64,000 bases of DNA from Clostridium sp. MCC353 (GCF_018785315.1 NZ_WQPN01000109.1:1-64000), one strand, 5' to 3'. Positions 16,641-26,114 are shown, numbered from the stretch's first letter. Translations and numbers: made by a program. The notes: generated by a model not told the origin, from the sequence alone.

Positions 16641-17537
16641 ATGGACACCAGATATTTAGAATATATTGCAGAAATTGATAAGCAGAGAAATATCACAAAT
16701 GCCGCCAAAACCCTGTACGTCTCCCAGTCTTCCCTGAGCCAGTATTTAAGCAAGCTGGAAAAGGAACTGGGAGCCCCTCTTTTTACCAGAGGACAATCCG
16801 AACTCATCCCCACTCCCCTGGGTGAAATGTACATCTCATACGCGAAAAAGGCTTTGGAATTAAAAAAATCCGCATACAAGAGCATCCGGCAGGCATCACA
16901 GATACAGCTCATAACCATAGGAAGCTCTTCTGCAAAAACTTTACAGAAATTATATTCTGTTTTACCGGAATTCCGGAGACATTTTCCCCATACGGAAGTA
17001 GAAATCCTGGATTCCAACTTATCCAATATTGAAAAATCCGTCATGGACGGCAGTTTTGACCTGGCGTTGGTTACAACCTGCGCTGTCCGGAATTTTCCCG
17101 GGCTCAGCGAAGCGCTGGAAAATGAAGAGGTGGTTTTTGTCCTCCCTTCCGCCCATCCATGCCGCGGCCTCTATCCGCCCGGGGAAAAATTAACTGCCTC
17201 CCAAGCGGCACGGATTCTGGAAAAGGGGGACTTTATCCTTCAGAAACCCGGAAACTGCATCCGCTATTTAGTGGATGACTTCTTTAAAGAGCTGCCAAAC
17301 ATCCCCTCTGCCGGCTTCAGCCTGAATCAGGCCGATATGATACGCAGCCTGATTTCCGGCGGCATAGGCGCCGCCTTTCTTCCAATTAAGCATGTTATCC
17401 ACAGAGACCTGGATTATTACTCACTTTCTCCACAGTTGTACCGGATGACAGCTCTGATCCGGAGGAAAAACCTGGAGCTGACCGACGCCCATGTCTTTTT
17501 AATGGATTTGATCCGCAAGGAAACAAACACAGAGTAA
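16641..17537 (+). CDS. LysR-family transcriptional regulator
   Basis: 298-residue LTTR starting at ATG 16641; GAGGTAATATTT is upstream. The N-terminal winged helix (AAKTLYVSQSSLSQYLSKLE) is nearly the same as in the proteins encoded at 11615 and 15691, while the effector domains differ more. Probably cotranscribed with the LysR gene before it. Target unknown. Confidence 0.92.
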   Translation: MDTRYLEYIAEIDKQRNITNAAKTLYVSQSSLSQYLSKLEKELGAPLFTRGQSELIPTPLGEMYISYAKKALELKKSAYKSIRQASQIQLITIGSSSAKTLQKLYSVLPEFRRHFPHTEVEILDSNLSNIEKSVMDGSFDLALVTTCAVRNFPGLSEALENEEVVFVLPSAHPCRGLYPPGEKLTASQAARILEKGDFILQKPGNCIRYLVDDFFKELPNIPSAGFSLNQADMIRSLISGGIGAAFLPIKHVIHRDLDYYSLSPQLYRMTALIRRKNLELTDAHVFLMDLIRKETNTE

Positions 17538-17574
17538 AACCGGGGACATTTTTTCATAATCCGGTAAGACAGAT

Positions 17575-17616
17575 GCAGTAACTTAAATACAGCAGCTTAA
17601 ATGCAGCAGCTTAAAA
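17575..17616. repeat. Three tandem 14-bp units upstream of the response regulator gene
   Basis: Units GCAGTAACTTAAAT, ACAGCAGCTTAAAT and GCAGCAGCTTAAAA follow each other without gap, ending 14 bp before the response regulator start. The shared part is CAGC-CTTAAA. It may be a regulator binding array or simple slippage. Confidence 0.6.
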
Positions 17617-17630
17617 GGACGGTATATGAA

Positions 17631-18311
17631 ATGAAACGTATTTTTTTGGTTGAAGACGATAAAACGATCGCAAAAAATCTCATACTCCTGCTGCGCTCAG
17701 AGGGATTTTCCATCACCCACGCCTTCACTCAGGCAGAAGCCCTGGCTGCGCTTGACGGGAATAAATTCGACCTGGCTTTAATCGACATTTCCCTGCCCGA
17801 CGGAAACGGTTTTACGGTCTGTACGGAAATCAAAGAAACCCGGGACATTCCCGTCATCTTTCTGACCGCTTCCGGGGATGAAGCCAGCGTTGTGACAGGG
17901 CTGAACCTGGGCGGGGACGACTATATCACCAAACCATTCCGCCCCCGGGAACTGATTGCCCGGATCGGGGCCGCGCTTCGAAAAAGCGGACGGCAGGGGA
18001 CGGTGTTCAAAATACAGGGCCTCCGTGTGGATACGTCAGGCGGCATAGTGACAAAAAATGACCGTGAAGTATTCCTTTCCGCGTTAGAATACCGGCTGCT
18101 GCTGGTATTTATCAACAATCCTAAAATTATCATCACACGGAGCAGGCTGCTGGATGAATTGTGGGACGCTGCCGGGGAATTTGTCAATGACAATACCCTG
18201 ACCGTTTACATCAAACGCCTGCGGGAGAAGATAGAAGACGATCCTGCAAGCCCGCGGATCATTCTGACCGTCCGCGGAACCGGGTACAGATTGGGGGACG
18301 GATATGTTTAG
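17631..18311 (+). CDS. OmpR-family response regulator
   Basis: 226 residues: receiver domain 1-118 with acidic pocket Glu8-Asp9-Asp10, phosphoacceptor Asp52 (LALIDISLPDG), Thr79 and Lys101, then a winged-helix DNA-binding domain ending GTGYRLG. ATG 17631 is chosen (AAGGACGG upstream); the frame is open to 17601. It overlaps the histidine kinase gene by 8 bp and works with it. Size and context match the regulators of peptide-antibiotic ABC transporters. Confidence 0.95.
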   Translation: MKRIFLVEDDKTIAKNLILLLRSEGFSITHAFTQAEALAALDGNKFDLALIDISLPDGNGFTVCTEIKETRDIPVIFLTASGDEASVVTGLNLGGDDYITKPFRPRELIARIGAALRKSGRQGTVFKIQGLRVDTSGGIVTKNDREVFLSALEYRLLLVFINNPKIIITRSRLLDELWDAAGEFVNDNTLTVYIKRLREKIEDDPASPRIILTVRGTGYRLGDGYV

Positions 18312-19296
18312 GAACCGGGAATTCAGGCATTTTTCCATTTTGTACCTTTTTATGGCCGCAGTGTCCGTAACCCTGGGGTTTGCGCTTGGAAATGGGGCCG
18401 GTGTCCTGGCCCTCCTCTCTTCCGCTGCCTTTGGAGCTGCATTTTTTATATTTACCAAAACCAGGTACAAGAACATTGCCCAAATTTCAAGCCAAATCGA
18501 TCTGGTGCTTCATGATGCGGAGCGCCTGTATATCAACCAATTGGACGAGGGCGAGCTTTCTATTTTGAACAGCGAAATAACAAAAATGACGCTGCGAATC
18601 CGGGAACAGAATGAGGCGCTGAAAAGGGAAAAATGTCATCTTGCCGATTCTCTGGCGGACATCGCCCACCAGCTCAGAACCCCGCTCACATCGGCAAACC
18701 TGATTCTGTCACTGCTGGCAGACGAAACCGACGCAGACAGGCGGAAGACATTTGTGCGGGAGCTGGAGGAACTGCTGGTAAAAATGGACTGGCTGATCAC
18801 TTCCCTGCTTAAAATATCCCGGCTGGACGCGGGCATTGCACTATTCCAAAATGAAAAGACCGATGTCAATGCCATAATCCATGCCGCGGTCCGCCCGCTC
18901 CTGATCCCCATGGAGCTGCACGGGATTGATTTACAAATTGATGCGCCCAAGGGGATTTTCATCCAGGGCGATTCTGCCTGGCTTTCCGAGGCGGTTCAGA
19001 ATATCCTGAAAAACTGTATGGAAAGCGCGGGGGAAAATGGAAAAATTGAGATCACCTGCGCCGATACCCCCCTCTTCACCCAGATTTCCATCCACGACAG
19101 CGGGCCCGGCTTTTTAAAGGAAGAGGACTTGGCCTGCCTGTTTGACAGATTCTACCGGGGTAAAAATGCAAATACCGCAGGATACGGGATCGGCCTGGCT
19201 CTCTGTAAAATGATCATAACAAGGCAGGGCGGCGCCGTTACCGCTAAGAACCATGCCCAGGGCGGCGCGCTTTTTGTCATTCATTTTCCAAAGTGA
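18304..19296 (+). CDS. Sensor histidine kinase of the adjacent two-component system
   Basis: 330 residues: two transmembrane segments within residues 12-50 with almost no external loop, a linker helix, a DHp domain with His122 (DIAHQLRTPLTS), and an HATPase_c domain with N box (QNILKNCMES), G1 (DSGPGF), F (FDRFYRG) and G2 (GYGIGLAL). The tiny sensor region is like intramembrane-sensing kinases, which receive their signal through a partner ABC transporter. The ABC transporter genes follow 81 bp downstream. Confidence 0.94.
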   Translation: MFRNREFRHFSILYLFMAAVSVTLGFALGNGAGVLALLSSAAFGAAFFIFTKTRYKNIAQISSQIDLVLHDAERLYINQLDEGELSILNSEITKMTLRIREQNEALKREKCHLADSLADIAHQLRTPLTSANLILSLLADETDADRRKTFVRELEELLVKMDWLITSLLKISRLDAGIALFQNEKTDVNAIIHAAVRPLLIPMELHGIDLQIDAPKGIFIQGDSAWLSEAVQNILKNCMESAGENGKIEITCADTPLFTQISIHDSGPGFLKEEDLACLFDRFYRGKNANTAGYGIGLALCKMIITRQGGAVTAKNHAQGGALFVIHFPK

Positions 19297-19310
19297 CGGA
19301 TCTCTCACTT

Positions 19311-19346
19311 GGATGTCACCGGGATGTAAGTTAAAGGTTCTATTAT
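19311..19346 (+). promoter_or_regulatory. Candidate response-regulator site and promoter for the ABC genes
   Basis: GGATGT occurs twice with an 11-bp period (19311-19316 and 19322-19327), one helical turn apart, as is usual for OmpR-family tandem binding. A -10-like TATTAT lies at 19341-19346, which places the repeats over the -35 position. The ABC ATPase starts at 19378 after AAAAAGGAGG. Confidence 0.4.
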
Positions 19347-19377
19347 ATGGGTAAGCTATAAAAAGGAGGCTCACATA

Positions 19378-20061
19378 ATGGAGTTTTTAAAAATAGAAAA
19401 TCTATGCAAGGTTTACGGCAAAGGGGAAAACCAGGTTACTGCCCTTGACCATGTATCCCTGACCATTGAAAAAGGGGAGTTTACCGCCATCACCGGCCCC
19501 TCCGGCTCGGGTAAATCCACATTGCTCCACATCATTGGCGGCGTGGACATGCCGTCGGGCGGAAAGGTTTATTTGGACGGACAGGACGTTTATGCCGCAG
19601 ACAATGAGAAACTGGCCATTTTCCGCAGGCGGCAGGTGGGGCTGATCTACCAGTTCCACAACCTGATTCCCACCCTGAATGTGGTGGAAAATATCACCCT
19701 GCCCATTTTGATGGACAAACGGAAGGTCAATGAAGAGCGGCTGAATGAACTTTTGGACCTGCTGGGGCTGAAGGAGCGCAGAACCCATCTGCCTAACCAG
19801 CTTTCCGGCGGACAGCAGCAGCGGGTTTCCATCGGCCGCGCTTTGATGAACGCCCCTGCTGTCATGCTGGCCGACGAACCCACAGGCAGCCTGGACAGCC
19901 GCAACGGACGGGAAATCATCAATCTGCTCAAATTGAGCCATGAAAAATACCGCCAGACCCTGATCATTGTCACCCATGACGAGAATATCGCTCTGCAGGC
20001 GGACCGCATTATCGGCATTTCGGACGGCAAAGTGGTGAAGGATGAGAGGGTGAGGCCATGA
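19378..20061 (+). CDS. ABC transporter ATP-binding protein (MacB/BceA type)
   Basis: 227-residue ATPase: Walker A GPSGSGKST (about 40-48), Q-loop, signature LSGGQQQR, Walker B VMLADEPTG, and H-loop TH. This LolD/MacB/BceA class works with FtsX-type permeases. Its stop overlaps the permease start by 4 bp (ATGA), so the two are translationally coupled. Probable role: removal or sensing of a cell-envelope-active peptide. Confidence 0.95.
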   Translation: MEFLKIENLCKVYGKGENQVTALDHVSLTIEKGEFTAITGPSGSGKSTLLHIIGGVDMPSGGKVYLDGQDVYAADNEKLAIFRRRQVGLIYQFHNLIPTLNVVENITLPILMDKRKVNEERLNELLDLLGLKERRTHLPNQLSGGQQQRVSIGRALMNAPAVMLADEPTGSLDSRNGREIINLLKLSHEKYRQTLIIVTHDENIALQADRIIGISDGKVVKDERVRP

Positions 20062-22730
20062 ACATTTTTCATAAAGTCACCCTTCAAAGCATGAAAAAGA
20101 GCCGCACAAGAACAATTGTGACAATTATCGGAGTCATCCTTTCCGCCGCCATGATCACAGCGGTTGCCACCTTCGCCGTTTCCCTGCAGAAATTCCTGGT
20201 AAATGGCGCGGTTATAAAATACGGCACCTGGCATGTGGGGTTTCTGGATGTGGATCCCATTTTTGTACAGGAACGGCTGCGGGATAAAGAAGCGGCGGAG
20301 ACGGCAATATTAGAAAATATCGGCTACGCAGAGCTTAAAGGAGGGGAAAACCCTGAGAAACCTTATCTCTTTATCGCCGGATTCGGGAGGGAAACATTTG
20401 ACCATCTGCCCATAAAACTGCTTTCCGGCAGACTTCCTGAAAACAGCGGCGAAATTCTCGTTCCTGCCCACTTAGAGGCAAACGGCGGCGTTAATTTTTC
20501 AGTGGGGGACACCCTTACACTGGATGTTGGAAACCGGATGGATGCCAGCGGCGGCCTGGGACAGCATGATCCTTATCTCTCGGGAAACCGGCCGGGAGAA
20601 AACGGTGAACGGTTTGTGCCTAAAGAGCAGAAAAAATACACGGTTGTGGGCATCTGCCAAAGACCTTCATTTGAAGAATTTACTGCCCCGGGGTATACCT
20701 TGATAACAACAGCGGACACCACCAGGAAAATGGAAAGTTTCAATATTTATGTCACCCTGGATCACCCGGGACAGGTCCGTGCTTACGCTGCCGCCAAGGC
20801 TGGAAACTATGCTTATATTTTAAATGATGATGTGCTGCGTTTTATGGGCCTTTCTGATGATAAGCTGTTTAACGCGCTTCTGTTTTCAGTTGCCGGAATC
20901 TTGGTCGCACTGGTCATGCTGGGTTCCATTTTTTTGATCTATAACTCGTTCAACATCTCTCTGAATGAGCGCATTCGCCAGTTTGGAATCCTCTCCTCGG
21001 TGGGCGCAACCAAACATCAGCTCAGGAATTCTGTGTTATTCGAGGGATTCTGCATCGGTTTGATCGGCATACCGGTTGGAATTCTCATCGGAATCCCCAG
21101 CATTGACCTGGTCATTTCCATGGTATCTAAAAATTTCAGAAACATTTTTTATGATACCGTACCTTTGACCCTTACGGTTTCCCTGCCCATTATTGCCGGG
21201 GCGGCCGCAGTCAGCATGATTACGATCCTGATTTCCGCCTATCTCCCGGCCAGGAAAGCGGCCGGAACTCCCGTAATGGAATGCATCCGCCAGACCAATG
21301 AGATCAAAGTCGATTGCAAAGCGGTGAAAACTTCTAAATTAACGGAGCGCATCTGGGGTTTGGAGGGAACTCTCGCATTAAAAAACTTTAAACGGAATAA
21401 AAAGCGTTACCGGAGTGTCGTATTATCACTGTCTTTCAGCATGGCGCTGTTTGTTTCGTCAAATGCATTCGGGCTTCATCTGAAGCAGGCGGCGGAACAG
21501 GCGGCAATGGAAACTGATTATGATATCTGTTTCTATACCCAGGATATGGACGAAGATGAGCTGTTTTGCCTTTATGATAAGCTGAAACATGCATCCGGTG
21601 TCTATGACAGTTCCTACCAAGCCGTATTAACGTGTCCGATTACCGTTAATACAAGGGATTTTTCAGACGCTTACCGGGAAACAGCAGGCGGCGGCCTGGC
21701 AGACGCTCCCCTTGACCTTCCCATCGATCTGCCTACCGGCATGTCCATTGACCTGTCCATCGATCTGCCCATCGACATCCAGTTCATTGAAGACAGCATT
21801 TACCAGCATTACGTGGAAGACCTTGGCTTATCTCCACAAGAGTACACCGGTGAAAATGCTAAATTGCCGGCGGCCGCCAAAGTCAAACAAAAGGATACCG
21901 GGAAAAACGGCCGTACCGTCCTGATCGATATGTTCGCAGACCGTACCATGACTTTTCAGCTCCCGTCCGGCACATCTGACACATATGGCACATCTGGCGG
22001 ATCAAAAACGGATACGGACCTGAATTTGAACATAACCTTTGTAGACTCCATCCCGGTTGACACGCTTCCCAAACGGCCTTCCGAAGTGACGCCCTACGTC
22101 TTCACAGCAGTCGCCCCCTACCAGTCAAAAGGGATGTATGAACAGAAATTTGAATCGTCCGGAGCTGTCATCCGCACCAAACTGGGTCTGACCTTCCGGT
22201 CGGAGAATCCATCCCAAACATTGGCGGAAATGGAGGCCATCATTCAAAGTGAAGGGATTGCCTCCGGCTATACCTTGGACAATGTTTATGGAATGCTGGA
22301 GCAGAACCGTAATATCTCATTTGTGGTGGATCTGTTCACCTATGTTTTTGTCATTATGATTTCACTGATCGCCACTGCCAATGTGTTCAACACCATTTCC
22401 ACAAATATCAAGCTGCGCCGTCGGGAGCTGGCCATGCTCCGCTCCATAGGGATGTCCGACCGGGGCTTCAACAAGATGATGAGATTTGAGTGCGCATTTT
22501 ACGGTATGAGAACCTTGTTGTCCGGGCTTCCGGCATCTTGTTTCCTCTCTTGGCTGATCTATAAAGGGATGGTCATCGGCGGGGCTGAAATCAGCTTCCT
22601 ATTACCGTGGCAGAGTATCCTGATCAGTATATCGGGCGTATTTTTTGTGATATTCATAACCATGCTGTATGCGGTCAGCAGGATAAAAAAGGAAAATATC
22701 ATTGAGGCGCTCAGGGATGATATGACTTGA
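20058..22730 (+). CDS. FtsX-type ABC permease, two-domain, 890 residues
   Basis: Duplicated FtsX/MacB-like permease. Transmembrane segments at about 19-40, 275-300, 330-352 and 372-395, then a second unit at about 453-473, 757-780, 815-836 and 852-873. Two large external domains lie at roughly 45-270 and 480-755; the second holds a low-complexity Asp/Pro/Ile patch around 553-575. Eight segments with two outer domains fit the generic FtsX pair better than the ten-segment BceB pattern. Substrate unknown; linkage to the two-component system suggests a peptide antibiotic or envelope stress signal. Confidence 0.9.
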   Translation: MNIFHKVTLQSMKKSRTRTIVTIIGVILSAAMITAVATFAVSLQKFLVNGAVIKYGTWHVGFLDVDPIFVQERLRDKEAAETAILENIGYAELKGGENPEKPYLFIAGFGRETFDHLPIKLLSGRLPENSGEILVPAHLEANGGVNFSVGDTLTLDVGNRMDASGGLGQHDPYLSGNRPGENGERFVPKEQKKYTVVGICQRPSFEEFTAPGYTLITTADTTRKMESFNIYVTLDHPGQVRAYAAAKAGNYAYILNDDVLRFMGLSDDKLFNALLFSVAGILVALVMLGSIFLIYNSFNISLNERIRQFGILSSVGATKHQLRNSVLFEGFCIGLIGIPVGILIGIPSIDLVISMVSKNFRNIFYDTVPLTLTVSLPIIAGAAAVSMITILISAYLPARKAAGTPVMECIRQTNEIKVDCKAVKTSKLTERIWGLEGTLALKNFKRNKKRYRSVVLSLSFSMALFVSSNAFGLHLKQAAEQAAMETDYDICFYTQDMDEDELFCLYDKLKHASGVYDSSYQAVLTCPITVNTRDFSDAYRETAGGGLADAPLDLPIDLPTGMSIDLSIDLPIDIQFIEDSIYQHYVEDLGLSPQEYTGENAKLPAAAKVKQKDTGKNGRTVLIDMFADRTMTFQLPSGTSDTYGTSGGSKTDTDLNLNITFVDSIPVDTLPKRPSEVTPYVFTAVAPYQSKGMYEQKFESSGAVIRTKLGLTFRSENPSQTLAEMEAIIQSEGIASGYTLDNVYGMLEQNRNISFVVDLFTYVFVIMISLIATANVFNTISTNIKLRRRELAMLRSIGMSDRGFNKMMRFECAFYGMRTLLSGLPASCFLSWLIYKGMVIGGAEISFLLPWQSILISISGVFFVIFITMLYAVSRIKKENIIEALRDDMT

Positions 22731-22957
22731 TGTGAAATTGGGATTTAGGGGAGAAAGTTACGCAGAAAAGCGGGAGGAGGGGGCGGTCAGATGGCCGGAT
22801 TTTTGGAAGGGGCCAGGCCGAGGGGCATCCGTCGGGGATGAAAACCGGCTTCCGCTCCGCCCGGCGTCACACCTCCAAGCAGGCCTCCGCCCTCGTCCGT
22901 CCCCATTCCCTGGATTCATGGCGTTACTTTTGCTAATCAACTAAATAAAGATTCCCT
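22731..22957. other. GC-rich non-coding gap with weak inverted similarity
   Basis: About 225 bp richer in G and C than its surroundings. AAAGTTACGC near the left end resembles the complement of the right end (AAAGTAACGC), and GCATCC/GGATG pair at the centre, so this may be a decayed hairpin element. Short open frames here lack ribosome sites. I see no RNA gene. Confidence 0.3.
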
Positions 22958-23794
22958 CTAACAATATTTTGCCTTCAGCCTATCTCTTTTTTCGCGTCCA
23001 AATCCCAATTCATTTTCCATGTAGGTATCCATATCCCCAAACCGCTCTTCAATCGTCTTAAATGCTGCCTGGATATAGGATTCGTGAACCTGGCACAGGG
23101 TTTCTGCGCATTTTTCCAGATCTGGATCGGAAGTTCTGGAACGAACCAGAGCGACCATTCCTTCTGTCTCTTTTTGAAGGAAACCGTTGGATGCGGTAAA
23201 ATCACGGATTATATTGGCCCGGTCCACGTCCATGGCGGTTAATAAAAATGCTGTAGCCATACCGGCCCGGTCTTTGCCAGCGCTGCAATGCCATAAGACC
23301 GCTCCCGGCTCAGCTTCCAAAACGAGATTTAAAAATGTACCGTAGTGTTTAACGGCCTGTTCATTCAGCACTAAGTTTTCATAAAGGTGGTTGATATAAA
23401 TTTCCGGGTGCCCGTTTAGGGATTTGGCATGTTTTAGGAATCCTTCCAACATGTCCACCCCTTCGCCGTCTTCATTTTCATGGGTGAAACCGGCTGTTTC
23501 CTCATTTAAAATGGGATTGAAAATATTCTTTACCCCTGGGATCACCGGATCCGGTTTTTCATCCGCTTCTATGCCGGTGCGCAGGTCAATCACGGTGCGG
23601 ACGCCATATTCTCCAAATAAAATCTCTTTGTCATTTTCGCTCATTCCGGCCAGGGCGCCGCTTCGGATCAGGCATTTGGGGCGGATGATTCTGCCGTCTG
23701 CTGTGGTGTATCCGGCCAGATCTCTTGTATTTTGCAAACTTTCTAATTTGATTCGTTCTGCCACTTCTTTTAAACCTTCCTCTCTTCCTTTCAT
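22958..23794 (-). CDS. Tyrosine-protein phosphatase (dual-specificity-like, Y_phosphatase3 family)
   Basis: 278 residues with the P-loop HCSAGKDRAG (Cys170, Arg176), preceded by the family elements NTRDLAGY, LIRSGALAGMSE and VRTVIDLRT. These cytoplasmic enzymes dephosphorylate phosphotyrosine or phosphoinositides; in Firmicutes the physiological substrate is seldom known. ATG 23794 is preferred because the 90 bp before it look like promoter sequence; an in-frame TTG at 23884 is possible. It stands alone, with no terminator seen. Confidence 0.88.
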   Translation of the reverse strand: MKGREEGLKEVAERIKLESLQNTRDLAGYTTADGRIIRPKCLIRSGALAGMSENDKEILFGEYGVRTVIDLRTGIEADEKPDPVIPGVKNIFNPILNEETAGFTHENEDGEGVDMLEGFLKHAKSLNGHPEIYINHLYENLVLNEQAVKHYGTFLNLVLEAEPGAVLWHCSAGKDRAGMATAFLLTAMDVDRANIIRDFTASNGFLQKETEGMVALVRSRTSDPDLEKCAETLCQVHESYIQAAFKTIEERFGDMDTYMENELGFGREKRDRLKAKYC

Positions 23795-24043
23795 ATCGAA
23801 TTCCAGACCGGTCAAAATGACGCGGGGCCGGAATTTTATATCGATTTTTATGATATAAAACCATTCTATCACAACTGTTCCCAATTTACACCTGTTTCAT
23901 TTTGTTACACATATCTCCCTTAACTGGTAAAATATACAAAATAACAATAAAAATTTGGTATATCCCACGCTGTTAAACCCTGCCTGGCCAATGTAAAATG
24001 TAAAGGTAGCGGACAACACGAACTATAGCAGGAGGTTTTATCT

Positions 24044-26008
24044 ATGGCAAATCATTTTCATGTTTCACCCAATGGATGCGATACTTACTCAGGTACGGAA
24101 ACACGGCCTTTCAAAACAATTCAAAAAGCAGCCGGTCTGGCAATGGCAGGGGATACTATTACGGTTCATGAAGGCATTTACCGGGAATACGTGAATCCCA
24201 TAAACGGAGGAACCGGAGAAAATGAAAGGATCACCTATGAGGCCGCTCCGGGAGAAAAGGTTGTGATCTCAGGCGGAGAGGTGATCACGGATTGGAATAA
24301 AGTAGAAGGCAGCGTTTATAAAACTGTGATTCCCAATTCATTTTTCGGGGATTTTAACCCTTATAAAGAGGTGGTGTGGGGAGACTGGTTTAAGAGTTTG
24401 GAACGCATTTTCCATTTGGGCGAAGTTTATATTGATGGAAAATCCTTATTTGAAGCGGCTTCCTTAGACGGCGTTATGAATCCGGTGCCATTTTCAGAGG
24501 CAAGAGAACCGGAATGGTCTTTACACTCCTGGTACAGCGAAGTGGACGATGAAAATACTACTATTTATGCTAACTTCGGGGAATTTGATCCTTCTGAACA
24601 TACAATTGAAATCAATGTAAGAAAATTCTGTTTCTGGCCTGAGAAGACCGGGGTTAATTACATTACCGTGCGAGGCTTCCACCTCACCATGGCAGCTCCC
24701 AACTGGGCTCCGCCTACGGCGCTTCAGGAGGGGCTAATCGGGCCGCATTGGAGCAAGGGATGGATCATCGAATACAATGAGATCAGCAATGCGAAAAACT
24801 CCGGCATCAGCCTTGGAAAAGAAATAGCTACCGGGCACAATGAATGGGTTTTAGTGGGGACCAAACAGGGAACCCAGAGGGAACGGGATGTCATCATGAA
24901 CGCCTTACATATGGGATGGAGCAAGGAAACCATCGGCTCCCACATCGTCCGGAATAATGTGATCCATGATTGTGAACAGACGGGAATATGCGGACATTTG
25001 GGAGAAGTGTTCAGCCAGATTTATAACAATCACATTTATAATATTCACCATAAAAGGATGTTCAACGGTGCTGAAGTCGGCGGAATCAAACTTCACGCAT
25101 CTTTAGACTGCCAGATCCGCAACAATCACATCCACAACTGTGACCGCGGCCTTTGGATGGACTGGCAGACCCAGGGAACCCGTATTTCAGGCAATCTTTT
25201 GTACGATAATGATACGGAAGATTTATTTGTGGAAGTGAGCCACGGGCCTTATGTGGTGGACAACAACATCATGCTTTCCATGAAAAATGTAAGAGACCTG
25301 TCACAGGGCGGCGCTTATGTCAATAACCTGTTTGCCGGATTTATCTCCTGGGCCAGAGTTACCAACCGTTTCACCCCTTACCACTATGCGCACGAAACAG
25401 GAGTACACGGATTTATGACGATTATCGGCGGCGACGACCGGTATTACAATAACATTTTCACCGGAACCCAGCCGGAAAATGTGGAAAAGGAAAAGAACAT
25501 CGATACTTCGAGCTGGCTCCATGCGGATGCCAACCTTTTAGAAGACGGAAGCGTTCCCAAAGGGCTGGCTCTCTACAACGAATGCCCTACGGATGAGGAA
25601 AACTGGTTTGAAAAACTGCATACGGTGGATGAATTTGCGGATGCCAGACTTCCTATGCACTGCGGATCAAATCTCTATTTTAACGACGCAGAACCATACC
25701 GCAAAGAACCTGGCACATTAGTGTTCCCGGACGAAAAACCGGTGGTTAAGATCAGTGAGGAAGAGGACGGGGTTTATCTGGAATTTGATTTCGGAAACAG
25801 GCTGTCCCAGGTAGAAACCGTGACAATCACCACCGATTTCCTCGGCATCGCATTCGAACCGGAACTTCCTTATGAGAGACCGGACGGAACGCCGCTCTGC
25901 ATTGAAAGTGATTTCTTCGGAAATGTGCGGCCGGCCGGCAAGATGACGGTTGGACCGTTTGAAGGACTGTGTGACGGGGCGCAGAAAATTAAAGTTGCGA
26001 AACGCTGA
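24044..26008 (+). CDS. GH120-family beta-helix glycosidase (beta-xylosidase type), copy 1
   Basis: 654 residues, no signal peptide, so cytoplasmic. A right-handed beta-helix is interrupted by a sandwich domain. I recognise GH120 from memory of the Thermoanaerobacterium saccharolyticum beta-xylosidase XylC: same length and similar blocks (PFKTIQKAAGLAMAGDTI, PNSFFGDFNPYKE, NWAPPTA, SHGPYVVDNN). The catalytic acids fall at Asp373 (GLWMDWQTQGTR) and Glu397 (LFVEVSHGP). Probably releases xylose, or a similar sugar, from short imported oligosaccharides. The start has GCAGGAGG upstream. A bidirectional terminator follows. Confidence 0.88.
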   Translation: MANHFHVSPNGCDTYSGTETRPFKTIQKAAGLAMAGDTITVHEGIYREYVNPINGGTGENERITYEAAPGEKVVISGGEVITDWNKVEGSVYKTVIPNSFFGDFNPYKEVVWGDWFKSLERIFHLGEVYIDGKSLFEAASLDGVMNPVPFSEAREPEWSLHSWYSEVDDENTTIYANFGEFDPSEHTIEINVRKFCFWPEKTGVNYITVRGFHLTMAAPNWAPPTALQEGLIGPHWSKGWIIEYNEISNAKNSGISLGKEIATGHNEWVLVGTKQGTQRERDVIMNALHMGWSKETIGSHIVRNNVIHDCEQTGICGHLGEVFSQIYNNHIYNIHHKRMFNGAEVGGIKLHASLDCQIRNNHIHNCDRGLWMDWQTQGTRISGNLLYDNDTEDLFVEVSHGPYVVDNNIMLSMKNVRDLSQGGAYVNNLFAGFISWARVTNRFTPYHYAHETGVHGFMTIIGGDDRYYNNIFTGTQPENVEKEKNIDTSSWLHADANLLEDGSVPKGLALYNECPTDEENWFEKLHTVDEFADARLPMHCGSNLYFNDAEPYRKEPGTLVFPDEKPVVKISEEEDGVYLEFDFGNRLSQVETVTITTDFLGIAFEPELPYERPDGTPLCIESDFFGNVRPAGKMTVGPFEGLCDGAQKIKVAKR

Positions 26009-26055
26009 AGGGAAAACTTTACCTAAAAAAGTAATATCAAATGTAAAATGACGAA

Positions 26056-26088
26056 GGGGCTGAGGCACTAAAATAGTGCTCCAGCCCC
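26056..26088. terminator. Bidirectional terminator between convergent genes
   Basis: Stem GGGGCTG...CAGCCCC with an inner stem CACTA/TAGTG and loop AAA. It lies between the GH120 stop (26008) and the M20 hydrolase stop (26115). The T-rich flank is short on both sides. Confidence 0.65.
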
Positions 26089-26114
26089 TGTTTAAAGCCC
26101 TGTCTTCATCCATT

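Noticed and set aside
20058-22730. Classical BceB permease
   Set aside because: Eight predicted helices in two FtsX units with two outer domains, not ten helices with one outer domain.
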